A stretch of 64,000 bases of DNA, from assembly GCF_015476655.1 (NCBI RefSeq), contig NZ_JABFHF010000005.1:1-64000 (forward strand). The letters run 5' to 3'. This document shows, one piece after another, positions 52,668-60,856 of the stretch (positions are counted from its first letter, which is position 1; every line of letters begins with the position of its first letter). The stretch is from Aquiflexum lacus (GTDB lineage: Bacteria > Bacteroidota > Bacteroidia > Cytophagales > Cyclobacteriaceae). Below the pieces are notes generated by a model. That model saw only the letters and a list, made by a program, of their open reading frames with translations, did not search any database and was not told where the DNA came from. The position numbers and the translations under genes were made by a program.

Positions 52668-53603
52668 ATGAAACATTACAAGCTTATTCTTAGCGCCATA
52701 GTTACGATCATATTTATCCTTGTGAAACCAATTGTCGCTTACTTTTTTGATATTACTAATGCTTTTTATTCAATACTATACAATTATAGTTCTATCCTGG
52801 TCACAATTAGTTTTACATGGTTTTTAATTCAATTAATTAAGACCTTAAAAACAACCTACTTAAAGAGATATGATATAGAAAAAGAAGATAATCTGGTTTC
52901 ACGAAAAAAGTATACTCAAATAAATATTTTAGAAAGAGTCGTCATTTTTGTAATCGTTTTATTTGCGGTCGGAATGGTTCTACTATCATTTGAGAGTATC
53001 AGGAAAGTTGGTATAGGCCTGTTTGCCTCGGCAGGCGTAGCAGGAATAATAATAGGGTTTTCGGCCCAAAAAGCAGTCGGTACTTTGTTGGCAGGGATAC
53101 AAATTGCAATTACCCAACCTTTTAGAATTGAAGATGCAGTGTTGGTAGAAAATGAGTGGGGTTGGATTGAGGAAATCAACCTGACCTATGTAGTGGTAAG
53201 GATTTGGGACAAAAGGAGGTTGGTTTTGCCCACTACGTATTTTTTGGAAAAGCCCTTTCAAAACTGGACAAGAACCTCTGCTGATATCATTGGATCAATT
53301 TTTTTATACACGGATTATACCATTTCTATCCAAGCCTTGAGGGATGAACTCACAAGGTTATTGAATGAAACGCCGCTTTGGGACAAAAAAGTAAATGTAC
53401 TTCAGGTTACCGATTCCAAAGAGACCACCATGGAATTAAGAATTCTGGTTAGTGCTAAAAACTCACCAACAACATGGGACTTAAGGGTTCATATCAGAGA
53501 AAAGTTGATTGAATTTATTCAAAAGAATTACCCGGAAAGCCTTCCAAAAACAAGATTGGTTTTTGAAAATGGGGAAAGGAATCCTAGCAAACTTGAAGGG
53601 TAA
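52668..53603 (+). CDS. MscS-like mechanosensitive ion channel
   Basis: A 311-aa protein with three or four N-terminal membrane helices and the pore-lining TM3: VGIGLFASAGVAGIIIGFSAQKAVGTLLAGIQIAITQPFRIEDAV, with the G-F-x-A-Q-K and hinge Gly residues of MscS proteins. A beta domain (VVRIWDKRRLVLPTTYF) and C-terminal alpha/beta domain follow. It releases solutes on hypo-osmotic shock. It starts 190 bp after the kinase gene. Length is typical of short MscS members. Confidence 0.9.
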   Translation: MKHYKLILSAIVTIIFILVKPIVAYFFDITNAFYSILYNYSSILVTISFTWFLIQLIKTLKTTYLKRYDIEKEDNLVSRKKYTQINILERVVIFVIVLFAVGMVLLSFESIRKVGIGLFASAGVAGIIIGFSAQKAVGTLLAGIQIAITQPFRIEDAVLVENEWGWIEEINLTYVVVRIWDKRRLVLPTTYFLEKPFQNWTRTSADIIGSIFLYTDYTISIQALRDELTRLLNETPLWDKKVNVLQVTDSKETTMELRILVSAKNSPTTWDLRVHIREKLIEFIQKNYPESLPKTRLVFENGERNPSKLEG

Positions 53604-53723
53604 TTCAAACTTTGTCAAAAAAAATATGGATGTACACAATTTTTGCCAGAAGATTGGACATCCATGTTAATTCTCGTCTGAGGTTTGAAATGCCCGATAC
53701 ATCGGTCATCCGACTTCGGTCTT

Positions 53724-53746
53724 CCCTGCCTACCGGACAGGCAGGC
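53724..53746. repeat. CCTGCCT palindromic repeat, copy 2
   Basis: CCCTGCCT - ACCGGAC - AGGCAGGC. Compared with the reverse complement of the copy at 49962-49984 it differs at about two positions, and both have CATCCGACTTC close by. It lies between the MscS gene and dsbD. Confidence 0.65.
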
Positions 53747-53810
53747 GTCCCGATTGAAAAAGAATATAGGGTTACTGGCAAAGAAGAGTATATCCATAAA
53801 AAAAATCAGG

Positions 53811-55880
53811 TTACCGTCTCCCAAACTCGCTTTTGGCTTCCTCCAGGAAATTCACAAAATTCTGGATATTGGTGTCGTAGGCCTTTGGTTTGATCAGCAG
53901 TTCTTCATTGTGGTCCAAAATCACATAATATGGCTGGGCATTGTTGTTGAATCTGGTGATCTGAAAATCGGCATTTTGTTTCCCAATGGTTTTTTTCTCC
54001 TTACCATCATATTCCGAAACAAACCATTCAGACTCAGGCAACTCATATCGCTCATCAATATAGAGGGCCACCATCACAAAGTCATTTTTCAGTCTATCCA
54101 AAACAAGGGGATCGGACCAAACTCTGGCCTCCATTTCACGGCAGTTGACACATCCATGGCCGGTGAAATCAATAAAAAGTGGTTTTCCTGATCTTTTGGC
54201 AGCAGCCAAAGCTTGATCGTAATCGAAGTATCCTTGAATGCCATGTGGGAAATGCAGGAAGTCTGCATATTTTGGAATATCGTCCAATTTACTCTCACTG
54301 GACGCTATACCCCTATTTTCCATCACATTAAAGTCATGGGTTGCCATTGGAGGTAAATACCCACTCAAAGCTTTTAAGGGAGCTCCCCAAAGTCCGGGAA
54401 TCAGATAAACAACAAACACAAAAGTAGAAATAGCCAACATCAACCTTGGAACACCTATGTAATCCATAGGACTGTCATGTTTGGTTCTGATCTTGCCAAG
54501 CAAGTAGAGTCCTAACAAGAAGAAAATCACGATCCAAATGGCGATATAGATATCTCTGTCCAATAATCCCCAATGGTAAACCTGATCGGCTACGGATAGG
54601 AATTTGAAAGCCAAAGCCAGTTCCAGGAAACCTAAGACTACTTTGACGGAATTCAGCCATCCTCCTGATTTCGGCAAGGAATTCAGCCATTCAGGAAATA
54701 TGGCAAATAAGGTGAATGGGATGGCAAATGCCAATGAAAAGGCAAACATCCCTGCAATCGGTGTGATAAAATCTCCACCAGCTGCTTTGATAAGAATTGA
54801 TCCGACGATTGGACCTGTACAGGAGAAAGAAACCAATACCAAAGTAAAGGCCATAAAGAAAATCCCGGTCAAGCCACCTTTATCTGCTTTGGCATCAATC
54901 TTATTTACAAATCCACTTGGCAGAGTCAGTTCGAACATACCAAGGAAAGCAAATGCAAAGAAGATGAATATCAAAAAGAAAAAGACATTTGGTGCCCAAT
55001 GGGTCGATAGCCAATTGGCAAATTCAGGCCCTTGGATTGCAGCTACCGCTGTACCTGCAATGGTATAAATGCCAATGATTGATAAGCCGTAGATAGATGC
55101 ATTCCTGATGCCTGAAATCCTGGATTTGGACCTTCCGGTAAAGAAAGTCACTGTCATCGGAATCATGGGAAACACGCAGGGAGTCAGCAAAGCTGCCAAA
55201 CCAGCCAAAAATGCTATAAACATAAAACCCAATAAGCCGCCCTGACTCTCATCTTCATTGATGTCAATATATGTTCTTTCTTCAGGTTCCGAAATTGAGA
55301 TCGTTTCTGATACCTCAGCATCTTCGGTTTCTGTGACTTCTTGATTTACTGGTTCATCCACTTTTTCTTCAACAGCTTGCGAAGCGGTGGAAGTCGCGGA
55401 AGGCTTGGCAGCTGCTTTCAGTGTAAAGTCTTCTTCAAAAGGGATGCACTGACCTGTCACATCCGTACACATCTGATAATCAATAGAACCTACGAGGTTA
55501 ATATTTTCTGCTGTGAGTTTTATTTGCTGCTCAAAGGTGCCATTCCCGATAAAGTAGGTAACATCACCTTCCCAGATTTCATCATATTTTTTTCTGGGAT
55601 TGATGGCTTTCAGGCTTCCAACCAATTCGATGCCCTCGGATTTGCTGAGCACCAATTCAGTTAACATGGGTCCCAAGTCAGGATCAAAGTCATTGGAGTA
55701 GATATACCAGTCTTTGGGGATTTGGGCTTTGAATACCAATTTAACCTCATCACCTACTTTAAAATCCTTCTCTTCAATTTGGATATTCCATTTTGGAGGT
55801 GAAATGATCTGGGTAAAGCCAGCGGTACTGTAAACTAATAAAAAGAAAAGAATCAGTAATTGTCTAAGATATTTTGCCAT
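53811..55880 (-). CDS. dsbD: DsbD-like thiol:disulfide interchange protein
   Basis: 689 aa from the ATG at 55880 (MAKYLRQLLILFFLLVYSTAGF, a signal peptide; an upstream in-frame ATG at 55901 adds seven non-leader residues). Domain order is an N-terminal periplasmic DsbD-alpha-like domain (about 25-165), an acidic linker, an eight-helix membrane domain with LAALLTPCVFPMIPMTVTFF and VSFSCTGPIVGS (the paired Cys), and a C-terminal thioredoxin domain with FTGHGCVNCREME (CVNC). It carries electrons from cytoplasmic thioredoxin to periplasmic proteins and cytochrome maturation. It is downstream of the M20 dipeptidase gene, same strand. Confidence 0.92.
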   Translation of the reverse strand: MAKYLRQLLILFFLLVYSTAGFTQIISPPKWNIQIEEKDFKVGDEVKLVFKAQIPKDWYIYSNDFDPDLGPMLTELVLSKSEGIELVGSLKAINPRKKYDEIWEGDVTYFIGNGTFEQQIKLTAENINLVGSIDYQMCTDVTGQCIPFEEDFTLKAAAKPSATSTASQAVEEKVDEPVNQEVTETEDAEVSETISISEPEERTYIDINEDESQGGLLGFMFIAFLAGLAALLTPCVFPMIPMTVTFFTGRSKSRISGIRNASIYGLSIIGIYTIAGTAVAAIQGPEFANWLSTHWAPNVFFFLIFIFFAFAFLGMFELTLPSGFVNKIDAKADKGGLTGIFFMAFTLVLVSFSCTGPIVGSILIKAAGGDFITPIAGMFAFSLAFAIPFTLFAIFPEWLNSLPKSGGWLNSVKVVLGFLELALAFKFLSVADQVYHWGLLDRDIYIAIWIVIFFLLGLYLLGKIRTKHDSPMDYIGVPRLMLAISTFVFVVYLIPGLWGAPLKALSGYLPPMATHDFNVMENRGIASSESKLDDIPKYADFLHFPHGIQGYFDYDQALAAAKRSGKPLFIDFTGHGCVNCREMEARVWSDPLVLDRLKNDFVMVALYIDERYELPESEWFVSEYDGKEKKTIGKQNADFQITRFNNNAQPYYVILDHNEELLIKPKAYDTNIQNFVNFLEEAKSEFGRR

Positions 55881-55943
55881 TTCGGTGGGATATAAGCGCA
55901 ACTGATTGTTAAAGGAGATTTTATTGGAAATAGTTCAGTGATT

Positions 55944-55991
55944 AAATTCTTGGAGGGGTACCAAGATTCCTTGGTACCCCTCCAAGAATTT
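55944..55991. terminator. Long perfect hairpin downstream of the dipeptidase gene
   Basis: AAATTCTTGGAGGGGTACCAAG at 55944-55965 pairs perfectly with CTTGGTACCCCTCCAAGAATTT at 55970-55991 across a 4-base loop (ATTC). It starts 6 bp after the dipeptidase stop codon. There is no U-run, so it may terminate or stabilise mRNA. It is unusually long and exact. Confidence 0.6.
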
Positions 55992-55996
55992 AAATG

Positions 55997-57385
55997 TTAT
56001 TTGGTAGCTTCTGATTTGAAGTGTTTGAAGAATAAGGCGATGGTTTCAATGCCCATGAGGTAATTTTTTATGCCGTAATGTTCATTTGGGGAATGTAGGG
56101 CATCGGTATCCAACCCAAAGCCCAATAAAATCGGGTCAAGGCCAAGTTCTTTTTGGAAAAGGGAACAAATGGGTATTGAACCTCCTTCTCTTGTTGGAAT
56201 GGCCTTTTTTCCAAAAGCTTCCTGAATGGCAAGGTCTGCGGCGCGGTATCCAGGAGTCTCTGTAGAAACCACTGCAGGGGCACCACCATGATGGGGGATT
56301 ACTTTTACCTTCACGGATTTTGGCGCAATGGATTTGAAATGATTTTCAAACAGTTTGGCAATTTCTTTATGGTCTTGATCGGGTACCAAACGCATGGAGA
56401 TTTTTGCATAGGCTTTGGAAGGCAATACTGTTTTTGCTCCTTCGCCTGTATATCCTCCCCAAATACCATTGACATCCAAGGTTGGTCGAATGCCGACTCT
56501 CTCTACCGTAGTGTAGCCTTTTTCACCATGAACATCAGCCACATCAAGTTCTTTTTTGTAAGCCTCTAAATCAAATGGGGCTTTGTTCAACTCATCTCTG
56601 TAGGATTTGGAGTATTCTTCCACTTTGTCATAAAACCCAGGTATGGTAATGTGGTTGTTTTCGTCCTGCAGAGAAGCAATCATTTTGCAAAGGATATTGA
56701 TGGGATTGCCGACAGCCCCGCCATAAGTCCCGGAATGTAAGTCCCTATTTGGCCCCGTTACCTCTACCTGCATATAAGCCAATCCTCTCAAACCTACTGT
56801 GACTGAGGGATGCTCCAATGAAATCATATGGGTATCGGAGACGACCACCACATCGGCTTTCAGTTTTTCTTTGTTCTCCTTTACAAAAATATCAAGATTT
56901 TCAGAACCCACTTCTTCCTCACCCTCAATCATGAATTTGACATTGCAGGCCAAAGAATTATTTGCCATCATGGCTTCAAAGGCTTTGACATGCATATAGA
57001 ACTGTCCTTTGTCATCAGCAGAACCACGGGCAAAGACAGCTCCTTCAGGATGCCTTTCGGTATTTTTGACGACAGGCTCAAAAGGGGGTGAATCCCAAAG
57101 TTCATAAGGGTCGGCAGGCTGCACATCGTAGTGCCCATAGACCAAGATGGTCGGTAACGATGGGTCGATGATTTTTTCTCCATACACAATCGGATATCCG
57201 GCTGTCTGACAGATCTCCACCTTGTCGGCACCTGCTTCAACCAATCTCTCCTTTACAAATGCTGCCGCAGCAAAAACATCTTCTTTAAATTTGGGATCGG
57301 CACTCACGGATGGAATGCGCAATAAGTCAAAAAGCTCGTTTAAAAATCTTTCTTTGTTGGATTCGATATAGTTTTTTACTGACAT
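55997..57385 (-). CDS. M20 family dipeptidase
   Basis: 462 aa from the ATG at 57385 (MSVKNYIESNKERFLNEL). The frame extends to a GTG at 57436 but that part matches a repeat-like sequence, not protein. Metal site: VYGHYDVQPADP (His, Asp), the bridging Asp in RGSADDKGQ, catalytic Glu-Glu in MIEGEEEVGSEN, and DTDALHSPNEHYGI near the C-terminus (metal His). The dimerisation/lid domain lies in between. It cleaves dipeptides in the cytoplasm. It probably heads a unit followed by dsbD, though a long hairpin lies between them. Confidence 0.9.
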   Translation of the reverse strand: MSVKNYIESNKERFLNELFDLLRIPSVSADPKFKEDVFAAAAFVKERLVEAGADKVEICQTAGYPIVYGEKIIDPSLPTILVYGHYDVQPADPYELWDSPPFEPVVKNTERHPEGAVFARGSADDKGQFYMHVKAFEAMMANNSLACNVKFMIEGEEEVGSENLDIFVKENKEKLKADVVVVSDTHMISLEHPSVTVGLRGLAYMQVEVTGPNRDLHSGTYGGAVGNPINILCKMIASLQDENNHITIPGFYDKVEEYSKSYRDELNKAPFDLEAYKKELDVADVHGEKGYTTVERVGIRPTLDVNGIWGGYTGEGAKTVLPSKAYAKISMRLVPDQDHKEIAKLFENHFKSIAPKSVKVKVIPHHGGAPAVVSTETPGYRAADLAIQEAFGKKAIPTREGGSIPICSLFQKELGLDPILLGFGLDTDALHSPNEHYGIKNYLMGIETIALFFKHFKSEATK

Positions 57386-57493
57386 ATTTGTTGTAATAAG
57401 TCCCGCAAAACTTGTCCCGATTAGTTCGGGAGACACTAAGGCGCAAAGAACAATTTTAATACCTTCAAAAATGTTTGATCAATAATAAAATTT

Positions 57494-57522
57494 TTTGGAG
57501 TTCCTTGACAATCCTAATTTTG
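57494..57522 (+). promoter_or_regulatory. Promoter of the quinone oxidoreductase-MaoC gene
   Basis: TTTG at 57494-57497 and TAATTTTG (TAnnTTTG) at 57515-57522, spaced 17 bp, match the Bacteroidota sigma-A pattern. The start codon at 57602 is 80 bp downstream. This also supports starting the protein at 57602 rather than at 57530, which would lie at the transcription start. Confidence 0.5.
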
Positions 57523-57601
57523 CAGGAGGTTGAGTTGTATATGGGTTCAAAATTACGTTTTAATTGAGGAATTGCCTATTTTAACAAAAAAACTTTTGCC
57601 T

Positions 57602-59119
57602 ATGAAAGCCATCCTTTGCCAACAGCATGGAACCCCTGAAACCCTTGTCTATTCTGACATTCAAGATCCTGAACCCAATGAAAATGAAGTTGTCATTCAG
57701 GTCAAAGCTTGTGCGGTCAATTTTCCCGATGTGTTAATCATTCAGAATAAATACCAGTTTAAACCTGAGTTACCTTTTTCTCCGGGTGGTGAAGTTTCGG
57801 GAATTATCGAAAAAGTAGGGTCAGGTGTAAAACATTTAAAGGTAGGACAACGGGTATTGGCTTTATGCGGATGGGGTGGTTTTGCGGAAAAGGTGAAGGT
57901 GAGTACTGACAGGGTTTTTCCTATTCCTCCTCAAATGGATTACTTGACAGCCGCTTCAACCCTTTACACCTTCGGCACTTCCTATCATGCACTAAAGGAT
58001 CGTGCACAAATTAAATCGGGTGAAACCTTGTTAATTTTAGGTGCTTCAGGTGGAGTGGGTTTGGCAACTGTTGAGTTGGGTAAAGTAATGGGCGCAACAG
58101 TTATTGCAGCCGCTTCGACAGCTGAGAAGCTAGCTGTATGTAAGGATAAAGGTGCTGATTTTTTGATCAATTATGATACCGAAGATTTGAAGAAAAAAAT
58201 AAAGGAGTTGACTGGGGGAAAGGGTGTGGATGTGATTTTGGATGTGGTTGGCGGTAAATATGCAGAACCTGCTTTACGTGGAATGGCTTGGAAAGGAAGG
58301 TATTTGGTGGTGGGGTTTGCAGCAGGAGATATCCCAAAGCTGCCTTTCAATCTTTCTTTGTTAAAAGGCTGTTCAATAATGGGGGTTTTTTGGGGAAGGT
58401 TTTCAACAGAAGAGCCAAAACAGAATCAACAGAATATCATGGAACTGGTAGGCATGATCCAATCCGGAAAAATCAGTCAGTATATTTATAAAGAATATTC
58501 CTTGGAGGAAGCACCTCAGGCCTTGCAGGATATGATGGATAGGAAGGTGGTTGGGAAGGCGATGGTGGTTTTTGAAGAAGCAAGAACCAAGAGACAAGAA
58601 CCAAGACTGGATTCGAGAAGCGAGAAGCGAGAGGCGAGGGACGAGAATTGGGAAGATCGAAAAGTGGTGTTTGGGTCGGTGGGGGATTTGAGGAGAGGGG
58701 TTGGGAAATCATTGGGTAGGAGTGGATGGACGACGGTCAGTCAGGAGGTCATACAGAAATTTGCGGATGCAACGGAGGATTTTCAGTGGATCCATGTGGA
58801 TACTGAAAAAGCCAAGGCCCTGATTCCGGGAGGCAAAAATCTGGCTCATGGGTATCTGACCCTTTCTTTGGTCCCTAAGCTCCTTTATGAAATTCTTCCT
58901 TTGGAAGGAGTACAAATGGCATTGAATTACGGGACGAACAGTGTACGTTTTCCTGCTCCTGTGTATTCCGATGATAAGGTCAGGTTATCCGCCACATTGT
59001 CCAAGGTGGAAGAAGCCCCCGATGGCAGCATCAAGCTCTTTGTCCATGCAGAAATGGAATCCGATTCGGCTTCGAAGCCGGTTTGTGTGGCTGAGGTTAT
59101 TACTTTGGTGAGGTTTTGA
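57602..59119 (+). CDS. Zinc-type/quinone oxidoreductase fused to a MaoC-like hydratase
   Basis: 505 aa from the ATG at 57602 (MKAILCQQHGTPETLVYSDIQ). Residues about 1-325 are an MDR quinone oxidoreductase (GEVSGIIEKVGSGVKHLKVGQRV; NADPH loop LLILGASGGVGLATVELGKVMGA). No structural zinc Cys cluster is seen, so it is of the quinone/enoyl-reductase kind. A linker encoded by a low-complexity repeat follows (58580-58650; residues ARTKRQ, DSRSEKREARDE). The MaoC hot-dog domain (VGKSLGRSGWTTVSQEVIQKFADATEDFQWIHVDTEKAK, with D-x-x-x-x-H-x-D) ends the protein. The linker may have joined two once separate genes. Acyl-CoA metabolism is likely. Confidence 0.87.
   Translation: MKAILCQQHGTPETLVYSDIQDPEPNENEVVIQVKACAVNFPDVLIIQNKYQFKPELPFSPGGEVSGIIEKVGSGVKHLKVGQRVLALCGWGGFAEKVKVSTDRVFPIPPQMDYLTAASTLYTFGTSYHALKDRAQIKSGETLLILGASGGVGLATVELGKVMGATVIAAASTAEKLAVCKDKGADFLINYDTEDLKKKIKELTGGKGVDVILDVVGGKYAEPALRGMAWKGRYLVVGFAAGDIPKLPFNLSLLKGCSIMGVFWGRFSTEEPKQNQQNIMELVGMIQSGKISQYIYKEYSLEEAPQALQDMMDRKVVGKAMVVFEEARTKRQEPRLDSRSEKREARDENWEDRKVVFGSVGDLRRGVGKSLGRSGWTTVSQEVIQKFADATEDFQWIHVDTEKAKALIPGGKNLAHGYLTLSLVPKLLYEILPLEGVQMALNYGTNSVRFPAPVYSDDKVRLSATLSKVEEAPDGSIKLFVHAEMESDSASKPVCVAEVITLVRF
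58580..58650 (+). repeat. GCGAGAA-type repeat forming the oxidoreductase-MaoC linker
   Basis: Composed of AAGAACCAAGAGACAAGAAC then GAAGCGAGAAGCGAGAGGCG and variants. The complement GCTTCTCGC is echoed by TCTCGCTTCTAATC at 19188, before arsR. It keeps the reading frame. Confidence 0.6.
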
Positions 59120-59142
59120 TTTAATATGATTAAATTTATAAA

Positions 59143-59433
59143 ATGAAAACCTTGAAGGAAATCAAATTTATTTTGGAAAGGGAGAAAATAATGCTCTTTC
59201 AAAAGTACCCGATTCAGAGTTTGGGGATATTTGGTTCATATGCTAGAGATGAACAAACTGCACTCAGTGATGTGGACTTGCTAGTGGCATTCCATGATCA
59301 AATCGGAAGTGGATTTTTTGATCTGGCAGAGGAATTAGAGGATTTGCTTGGGGTGAAGGTAGATCTGGTTTCCAGAAATGGGATAAAGGAGAAATATTTT
59401 TTGGCTATTAAGGACGATTTGGCTTATGTCTAA
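59143..59433 (+). CDS. mntA: MNT-type nucleotidyltransferase antitoxin
   Basis: A 96-aa minimal nucleotidyltransferase: LGIFGSYARDEQTALSDVDLLVAF holds the G-S and D-x-D (Asp-Val-Asp) metal residues, and the C-terminal VKVDLVSRNGIKEKYFLAIKDDLAY is the third conserved strand. In intact systems it adenylylates and silences a HEPN toxin encoded downstream with an overlap. The following HEPN gene overlaps its stop by 8 bp but is truncated to 35 aa, so this half-pair may be relict. The catalytic residues are intact. Confidence 0.85.
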   Translation: MKTLKEIKFILEREKIMLFQKYPIQSLGIFGSYARDEQTALSDVDLLVAFHDQIGSGFFDLAEELEDLLGVKVDLVSRNGIKEKYFLAIKDDLAYV

Positions 59434-59533
59434 ACGAGATAATGATCTACTCTTACAAGATATAATTGAAGCTGCCCAAAAAATCTTAAGATATAACCAA
59501 GATCTTAGCTTTGAATCATTTAAATTTATCTAA
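59426..59533 (+). pseudogene. Truncated HEPN (DUF86) toxin remnant
   Basis: 35 codons beginning MSKRDNDLLLQDIIEAAQKI and ending DLSFESFKFI at TAA (59531-59533). The start matches HEPN partners of MNT nucleotidyltransferases, whose proteins are roughly 110 aa and carry the RNase-active R-x-x-x-x-H motif further on; that part is absent. It overlaps the nucleotidyltransferase gene by 8 bp. The next gene begins 15 bp later, so a deletion probably joined this fragment to DUF2281-type sequence. Confidence 0.8.
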
Positions 59534-59547
59534 ATAAAAAAAGATCC

Positions 59548-59748
59548 ATGAATATCAAATCACTTCAAGCCAAAATCGAAAATCTTCCGCCGGACTTGCA
59601 AAAAGAGGTTGAGATTTTTCTTGATAATCTTTTAAAAAAGAAAACTGATATAAATAAACCAAAGCCTGTATTTGGCTCAGCAAAAGGAGAAATCGTTATT
59701 TCCCCAGATTTTGACGAACCATTAGAGGAACTTTCTCAACTTCAATAA
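59548..59748 (+). CDS. DUF2281/VapB-like orphan antitoxin
   Basis: A 66-aa protein, MNIKSLQAKIENLPPDLQKE then VEIFLDNLLKKK, the DUF2281 helical pattern, with a conserved C-terminal GSAKGEIVISPDFDEPLEELSQ (F-G-x-A-K-G motif). It is normally followed by a PIN-domain VapC toxin, but here the next gene (59748) is a glycoside hydrolase whose ATG overlaps the last base. It is therefore an orphan. Confidence 0.78.
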   Translation: MNIKSLQAKIENLPPDLQKEVEIFLDNLLKKKTDINKPKPVFGSAKGEIVISPDFDEPLEELSQLQ

Positions 59749-60845
59749 TGAAACAAATAATCATTTTCGTTGGATTTTTTCTAATCTCACTCCCAACGCT
59801 CGCCCAAGAAAAACCCTGGATGCTTGGCCCTTTTGAAAGGGCTGAAAATGCCCAGCCCATTATTTCCCCAACTGACCTAACATCTTGGCAGGACCCCATG
59901 AGCGGGAAAGTAGTTAAATGGGAATCCATGGCTACTTTCAATCCAGCAGCCATTGTCAAAGATGGCAAAATCCATGTCCTTTACAGGGCAGAGGAAAAAC
60001 TCGGTGAACTGGAAATCGGTGGACATACTTCCCGTTTGGGTTTGGCGGTTTCGGAAGATGGGGTGAATTACACAAGGATGAAGGAACCTGTCTTTTTTCC
60101 TACCGATGATAATCAAAAAGAATTTGAATGGACAGGAGGTACAGAGGATCCGAGAATTGTGGAAACTGAAGATGGTCTGTATGTGCTTACTTATACGCAG
60201 TGGAACAGAGAATATCCCCGTTTGGCTGTGGCAACTTCCAAGGACATGCAGACCTGGGAAAAGCATGGCCCGATTTTCAAGGATTTCAAAGACGGCAAGT
60301 ACCATAATCAGGAAACCAAATCCGGGGCGATTGTAACCGAATTAAAAGATGGGAAACTCGTGGCTGTCAAAATCAATGGCAAATACTGGATGTATTTTGG
60401 AGTACCGCATATTTGGTTGGCTACTTCTGATGATTTGATTCATTGGGAGCCTTTGGAGACCATTGATGGGAATTTGGCTCCTGTCCTCAGCCCAAGATTA
60501 GGATTTTTTGATTCCTGGTTGGTGGAGGCCGGTCCACCACCGGTGCTGACCAAAGATGGTATTGTTGTGCTTTACAATGCCGGAAATCAGCAATCCTTAG
60601 GTGTGAAGAATTTGGGCAACAGGTTATACACAGGTGGTCAGGCCCTGTTTGACAAAAATGAACCTTGGAAATTACTGGACCGCACCAATCAGCCATTTAT
60701 CAAACCCGAACTTCCCTTCGAGAAATCCGGTCAATATGTGGATGGGACTACTTTTGTGGAAGGGTTGGTGTATTTCAAAGACCGGTGGTACTTATACTAT
60801 GGGACGGCGGACTCCATGGTAGGAGTGGTGACTTGGAAGCCTTAA
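59748..60845 (+). CDS. Secreted glycoside hydrolase family 130-like protein
   Basis: A 365-aa protein with signal peptide MKQIIIFVGFFLISLPTLAQ. The five-bladed beta-propeller of GH130 is visible: MATFNPAAIVKDGKIHVLYRAEEKLG, GGTEDPRIVETEDGLYVLTYTQWN (the catalytic-pocket Asp/Glu-Asp-Pro-Arg), PRLAVATSKDMQTWEKHG, and GQYVDGTTFVEGLVYFKDRWYLYYGTADSMVG at the end. GH130 enzymes phosphorolyse or hydrolyse beta-mannosides. A secreted form suggests hydrolysis of external mannan. It follows the toxin-antitoxin relics without a gap. Confidence 0.88.
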   Translation: MKQIIIFVGFFLISLPTLAQEKPWMLGPFERAENAQPIISPTDLTSWQDPMSGKVVKWESMATFNPAAIVKDGKIHVLYRAEEKLGELEIGGHTSRLGLAVSEDGVNYTRMKEPVFFPTDDNQKEFEWTGGTEDPRIVETEDGLYVLTYTQWNREYPRLAVATSKDMQTWEKHGPIFKDFKDGKYHNQETKSGAIVTELKDGKLVAVKINGKYWMYFGVPHIWLATSDDLIHWEPLETIDGNLAPVLSPRLGFFDSWLVEAGPPPVLTKDGIVVLYNAGNQQSLGVKNLGNRLYTGGQALFDKNEPWKLLDRTNQPFIKPELPFEKSGQYVDGTTFVEGLVYFKDRWYLYYGTADSMVGVVTWKP

Positions 60846-60856
60846 ATTTGTTCTTT

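Noticed and set aside
53612-53893. Open frames overlapping the palindromic repeat between MscS and dsbD genes.
   Set aside because: They consist mostly of repeat sequence and run antisense to or over the dsbD end; no coding character.
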